A stretch of DNA of 64,000 bases from Roseateles subflavus. Lineage in GTDB: Bacteria; Pseudomonadota; Gammaproteobacteria; Burkholderiales; Burkholderiaceae_C. Under the pieces are notes generated by a model. It saw only the letters and a list, made by a program, of their open reading frames with translations. It did no database searches and was not told the DNA's origin. This document shows, one piece after another, positions 61,582 to 64,000 of this stretch; positions within the stretch are counted from its first letter, which is position 1; each line of letters opens with the position of its first letter. The position numbers and the translations under genes were made by a program. The stretch spans positions 116,124-180,123 of the forward strand of contig NZ_JASVDS010000007.1 of NCBI RefSeq assembly GCF_030285365.1, written 5' to 3'.

Positions 61582-63606
61582 ATGAAACACCTTCCCACGC
61601 TCATCGCCCTGGCTGCCGGCCTCGCCGCCGGCAGTGCCCAGGCCTACAACTGCACTGGCGTGCAGACCTGGAACGCCGCCACCGCCTACACCGGCGGCGC
61701 CGTGGTCCAGCAGAGTTCGCAGGCCTACCAGGCCAAGTGGTGGACCCAGAATGAAAGCCCCGCGCTGAAGTCCGGCCAGTGGGACGTCTGGAAGCAGCTC
61801 GGCGCCTGCGACGGCGGCAACACCGACACCACGCCGCCCTCCGTGCCCGGCAGCCTGGCCGCCAGCGGCATCACGGCCAGCAGCCTCACGCTGACCTGGG
61901 CCGCCTCGACCGACGCCGGCAGCGGCGTGGCCGGCTACGACGTCTACCGCAACGGCACGCTCGTGGGCTCGCCCACCGGCACCAGCTACGCGGACACCGG
62001 CCTCGCCGCCAACACCACGTACAGCTACACCGTCCGCGCCCGTGACAAGGCCGGCAACGCCTCGGCCCAGAGCAGCGCCCTGAGCGCCAAGACCAGCAGC
62101 GCCGGCACCTGCGCCACCGCACCGGCCACGCCCACGGGCCTCACCGCGCCGTCCAAGTCCAGCACCGGCGTGAACCTCAGCTGGAACTCGGTGCCGGCCG
62201 CGCCGAACTGCACGGTGCAGTACCGCGTGCTGCAGGGCGCCGCCCAGGCCGCGCAAGGCGCCGCCACCACCGCCAGCATCAATGGCCTGACCCCGGACAC
62301 GGACTACAGCTTCAGCGTCCAGGCCGTGAACGAGGCCGGCGCCTCGCCCGCCTCGCCCGCTCTGACCGTGCACACGGACAAGGCCACCGTCGGCGGCAAG
62401 AACGTGCTGGGCTACTTCGCGCAATGGGGCATCTACGACCGCAAGTACTTCGTCAAGAACATCGACACCAGCGGCTCCGCCCCCCTGCTCACGCACATCA
62501 ACTACGCCTTCGGCAATGTGCGCAACAACAAGTGCGAGGTCGGCCTGACGGTGCCCGTGAACGAGGAGACCGGCGTGGGCGGCGACGCCTTCGCCGACTA
62601 CACCAAGTCCTTCGACGCGGCCTCCAGCGTGGACGGCAAGGCGGACGCCTGGGATGCCCCGCTGCGCGGCAACTGGGGCCAGCTCAAGAAGCTCAAGGCC
62701 AAGTACCCGAAGCTCAAGGTGCTGATCTCGCTGGGCGGCTGGACGTATTCGCGCGGCTTCTCCGAGGCCGCGAAGCCCGAGAACCGCGCCGCCTTCGTCA
62801 AGAGCTGCGTGGACGCCTACATCAAGGGTGACCTGCCCTCCGTGGAGTACGCGGGTGGCACGGGTGCGGCAGCGGGCCTGTTCGATGGCATCGACATCGA
62901 CTGGGAATACCCCGCCGCCTGCGGCCTGGCCTGCGGCAAGCCCGAGGACACGGCGAACTTCACCGGTCTGCTGGCCGAGTTCCGCAAGCAGCTCGACGCC
63001 ATCCGCCCGGGCCTGCTGCTGTCCATCGCGGCGCCGGCCGGGGTCGACAAGATCCGCATGATCGAGCCGGACAAGTTCCATCCCTACGTGGACTTCATCA
63101 ACGTCATGACGTATGACTTCCACGGCGGCTGGGAAGGCACGACGGGCTTCCACTCGCCGCTGTACGCCAACAGCAGCGACCCGGCCACCGGTGACGTGAA
63201 GTCCTACAACACCGACGCGGCGCTGCAGGCCTTCCTGAACAAGGGCGTGCCGGCCAACAAGCTGCAGATCGGCATCGGCTTCTACGGCCGCGGCTGGACG
63301 GGCGTCGCGAACGTCAACAACGGCCTCTACCAGAAGGGCACCGCCGCGCCGGGCAAGTACGAGAAGGGCATCGAGGACTACAAGATCCTCAAGGCCCTGG
63401 GCTACCCGAGCTACACGGACCCACAGAGCCGTGCCCAGTGGATCTACAACGGCACGACCTTCTGGAGCTTCGACACCCCGGCACAGATCACCGAGAAGAT
63501 GAGCTACGCCAAGAACAAGGGCCTGGGCGGCGCCTTCTTCTGGGAGTTCAACGGGGATGACAGCCAGGCGACGCTGTTGAAGGCGATCAGCAACGGATTG
63601 AAGTGA
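61582..63606 (+). CDS. GH18 chitinase with CBM5/12 and two FnIII domains
   Basis: The 674-residue secreted enzyme has a signal peptide ending GSAQA, a CBM5/12 module identical in protein sequence to that of the preceding GH18 chitinase, two fibronectin III domains (about 85-265; for example TSYADTGLAANTTYSYTVRA), and a GH18 domain with FDGIDIDWEYP (catalytic E442), LISLGGWTYSRGF and YDFHGGWEGTTGFHSPLY. It degrades extracellular chitin and probably complements the first two. The start at 61582 is the ATG at the signal peptide. A 14-bp-stem hairpin follows the stop. Confidence 0.92.
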   Translation: MKHLPTLIALAAGLAAGSAQAYNCTGVQTWNAATAYTGGAVVQQSSQAYQAKWWTQNESPALKSGQWDVWKQLGACDGGNTDTTPPSVPGSLAASGITASSLTLTWAASTDAGSGVAGYDVYRNGTLVGSPTGTSYADTGLAANTTYSYTVRARDKAGNASAQSSALSAKTSSAGTCATAPATPTGLTAPSKSSTGVNLSWNSVPAAPNCTVQYRVLQGAAQAAQGAATTASINGLTPDTDYSFSVQAVNEAGASPASPALTVHTDKATVGGKNVLGYFAQWGIYDRKYFVKNIDTSGSAPLLTHINYAFGNVRNNKCEVGLTVPVNEETGVGGDAFADYTKSFDAASSVDGKADAWDAPLRGNWGQLKKLKAKYPKLKVLISLGGWTYSRGFSEAAKPENRAAFVKSCVDAYIKGDLPSVEYAGGTGAAAGLFDGIDIDWEYPAACGLACGKPEDTANFTGLLAEFRKQLDAIRPGLLLSIAAPAGVDKIRMIEPDKFHPYVDFINVMTYDFHGGWEGTTGFHSPLYANSSDPATGDVKSYNTDAALQAFLNKGVPANKLQIGIGFYGRGWTGVANVNNGLYQKGTAAPGKYEKGIEDYKILKALGYPSYTDPQSRAQWIYNGTTFWSFDTPAQITEKMSYAKNKGLGGAFFWEFNGDDSQATLLKAISNGLK

Positions 63607-63614
63607 GCCCCTCG

Positions 63615-63650
63615 CCCAGGGTCGTCGGGCTGGACGCCGACGACCCTGGG
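63615..63650 (+). terminator. Hairpin after the last chitinase gene
   Basis: CCCAGGGTCGTCGG (63615-63628) and CCGACGACCCTGGG (63637-63650) form a perfect 14-bp stem with an 8-nt loop, starting 9 bp after the stop. It has no T-run, so factor-independent termination is likely but not certain. Confidence 0.55.
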
Positions 63651-63670
63651 CGGTCCCCCGAGGGGACAGC

Positions 63671-63699
63671 AAGACGGGCGGCGTTGAGCCGCCCGTCTT
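63671..63699. terminator. Hairpin in the first tandem repeat copy
   Basis: AAGACGGGCGGC (63671-63682) and GCCGCCCGTCTT (63688-63699) form a perfect 12-bp stem around GTTGA. The form is symmetrical and could terminate transcription from either side. Confidence 0.6.
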
Positions 63700-63822
63700 G
63701 CGTTGTGGGCCGGCTTGGGAGCGGCCCGGCGCTCGGCCCCTTGGGGCTGGCGCCCCTTGCCCCCGCTCTGGGTCGCACCGCTGAACGCGGGCGAGGTCGG
63801 GGCGGTCCCCCGAGGGGACAGC

Positions 63823-63851
63823 AAGACGGGCGGCGTTGAGCCGCCCGTCTT
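63823..63851. terminator. Hairpin in the second tandem repeat copy
   Basis: This is the same 12-bp perfect stem as at 63671, displaced by 152 bp. The third copy begins at 63975 and is cut by the window edge. Confidence 0.6.
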
Positions 63852-64000
63852 GCGTTGTGGGCCGGCTTGGGAGCGGCCCGGCGCTCGGCCCCTTGGGGCT
63901 GGCGCCCCTTGCCCACGCTCTGGGTCGCACCGCTGAACGCGGGCGAGGTCGGGGCGGTCCCCCGAGGGGACAGCAAGACGGGCGGCGTTGAGCCGCCCGT

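Larger units (their letters stand above)
63651..64000. repeat. 152-bp tandem repeats
   Basis: Near-perfect copies of a 152-bp unit start at 63651, 63803 and 63955; the last runs off the window. Each begins CGGTCCCCCGAGGGGACAGC and contains a strong hairpin. A full count of copies needs the flanking sequence. No gene is supported in the repeat. Confidence 0.9.

Noticed and set aside
63603..63976. Small ORFs within the tandem repeats
   Set aside because: Frames are set by the 152-bp repeat; they have no start context, domain or non-repetitive composition.

Overview
High-GC Gram-negative DNA, most consistent with a betaproteobacterium of the order Burkholderiales (Roseateles/Mitsuaria/Rubrivivax-like). 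The clues are the codon bias, a PEP-CTERM-type protein, TonB-dependent sugar uptake, an aat-bpt pair and several chitinases. This placement is an inference; no rRNA, tRNA or taxonomic marker gene is present. I saw no CRISPR array, integrase, transposase or IS element.

Region 1 (about 0.2-10.7 kb) is a sucrose-use locus read leftward. A TonB-dependent receptor, a PfkB sugar kinase, an MFS sugar transporter and a sucrose phosphorylase form one operon. Two LacI-type operators (TGCAAT-N2-ATTGCA) lie upstream, and a LacI-family regulator is encoded about 3 kb away. Between regulator and operon lie two coupled secreted-protein genes and a frameshifted PEP-CTERM gene.

Region 2 (10.8-15.5 kb) holds housekeeping and hypothetical genes on the minus strand: an MHS-family transporter with its own terminator, a kappa-GST-like isomerase, a DUF1289 protein, a YbaK-type deacylase, a His-rich secreted protein and a META-domain protein.

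Region 3 (15.6-47.8 kb) is the centrepiece. A soluble NarL-type two-component pair precedes a 21-kb run of mostly overlapping genes encoding a contractile injection system of the extracellular (PVC/Afp-like) type: DUF4255 cap protein, sheath, two tube proteins, DUF5908 protein, LysM hub protein, VgrG-like spike, PAAR tip, gp25, baseplate J, a fibre-like protein, a second baseplate protein, CIS tape measure, AAA+ ATPase and a large membrane protein with a degenerate GH18-like domain. Directly downstream are candidate cargo proteins sharing an N-terminal Gln/Arg-rich motif. Two carry DUF4157 (HEAWH) followed by a methyltransferase-like or a nuclease-like domain. An MCP gene, a DUF2272 lipoprotein and a small membrane protein are interspersed. 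This system and its cargo set are the most novel content of the window.

Region 4 (47.9-54.1 kb) is metabolic and housekeeping: a LysE exporter, a MocR-type regulator, riboflavin synthase, an ammonium transporter, an ArsC/Spx-like protein, and the N-end-rule transferases aat and bpt.

Region 5 (54.2-63.6 kb) is extracellular chitin degradation: a PQQ-propeller lipoprotein, then one GH19 and two GH18 chitinases, each with a CBM5/12 module. Upstream is a comparatively AT-rich regulatory stretch. The window ends in 152-bp tandem repeats, each with a strong hairpin.

A 15-bp motif, GGCAAGACCTGACCC, occurs six times exactly (plus near-copies) across the window, often at gene ends. No listed feature explains it.
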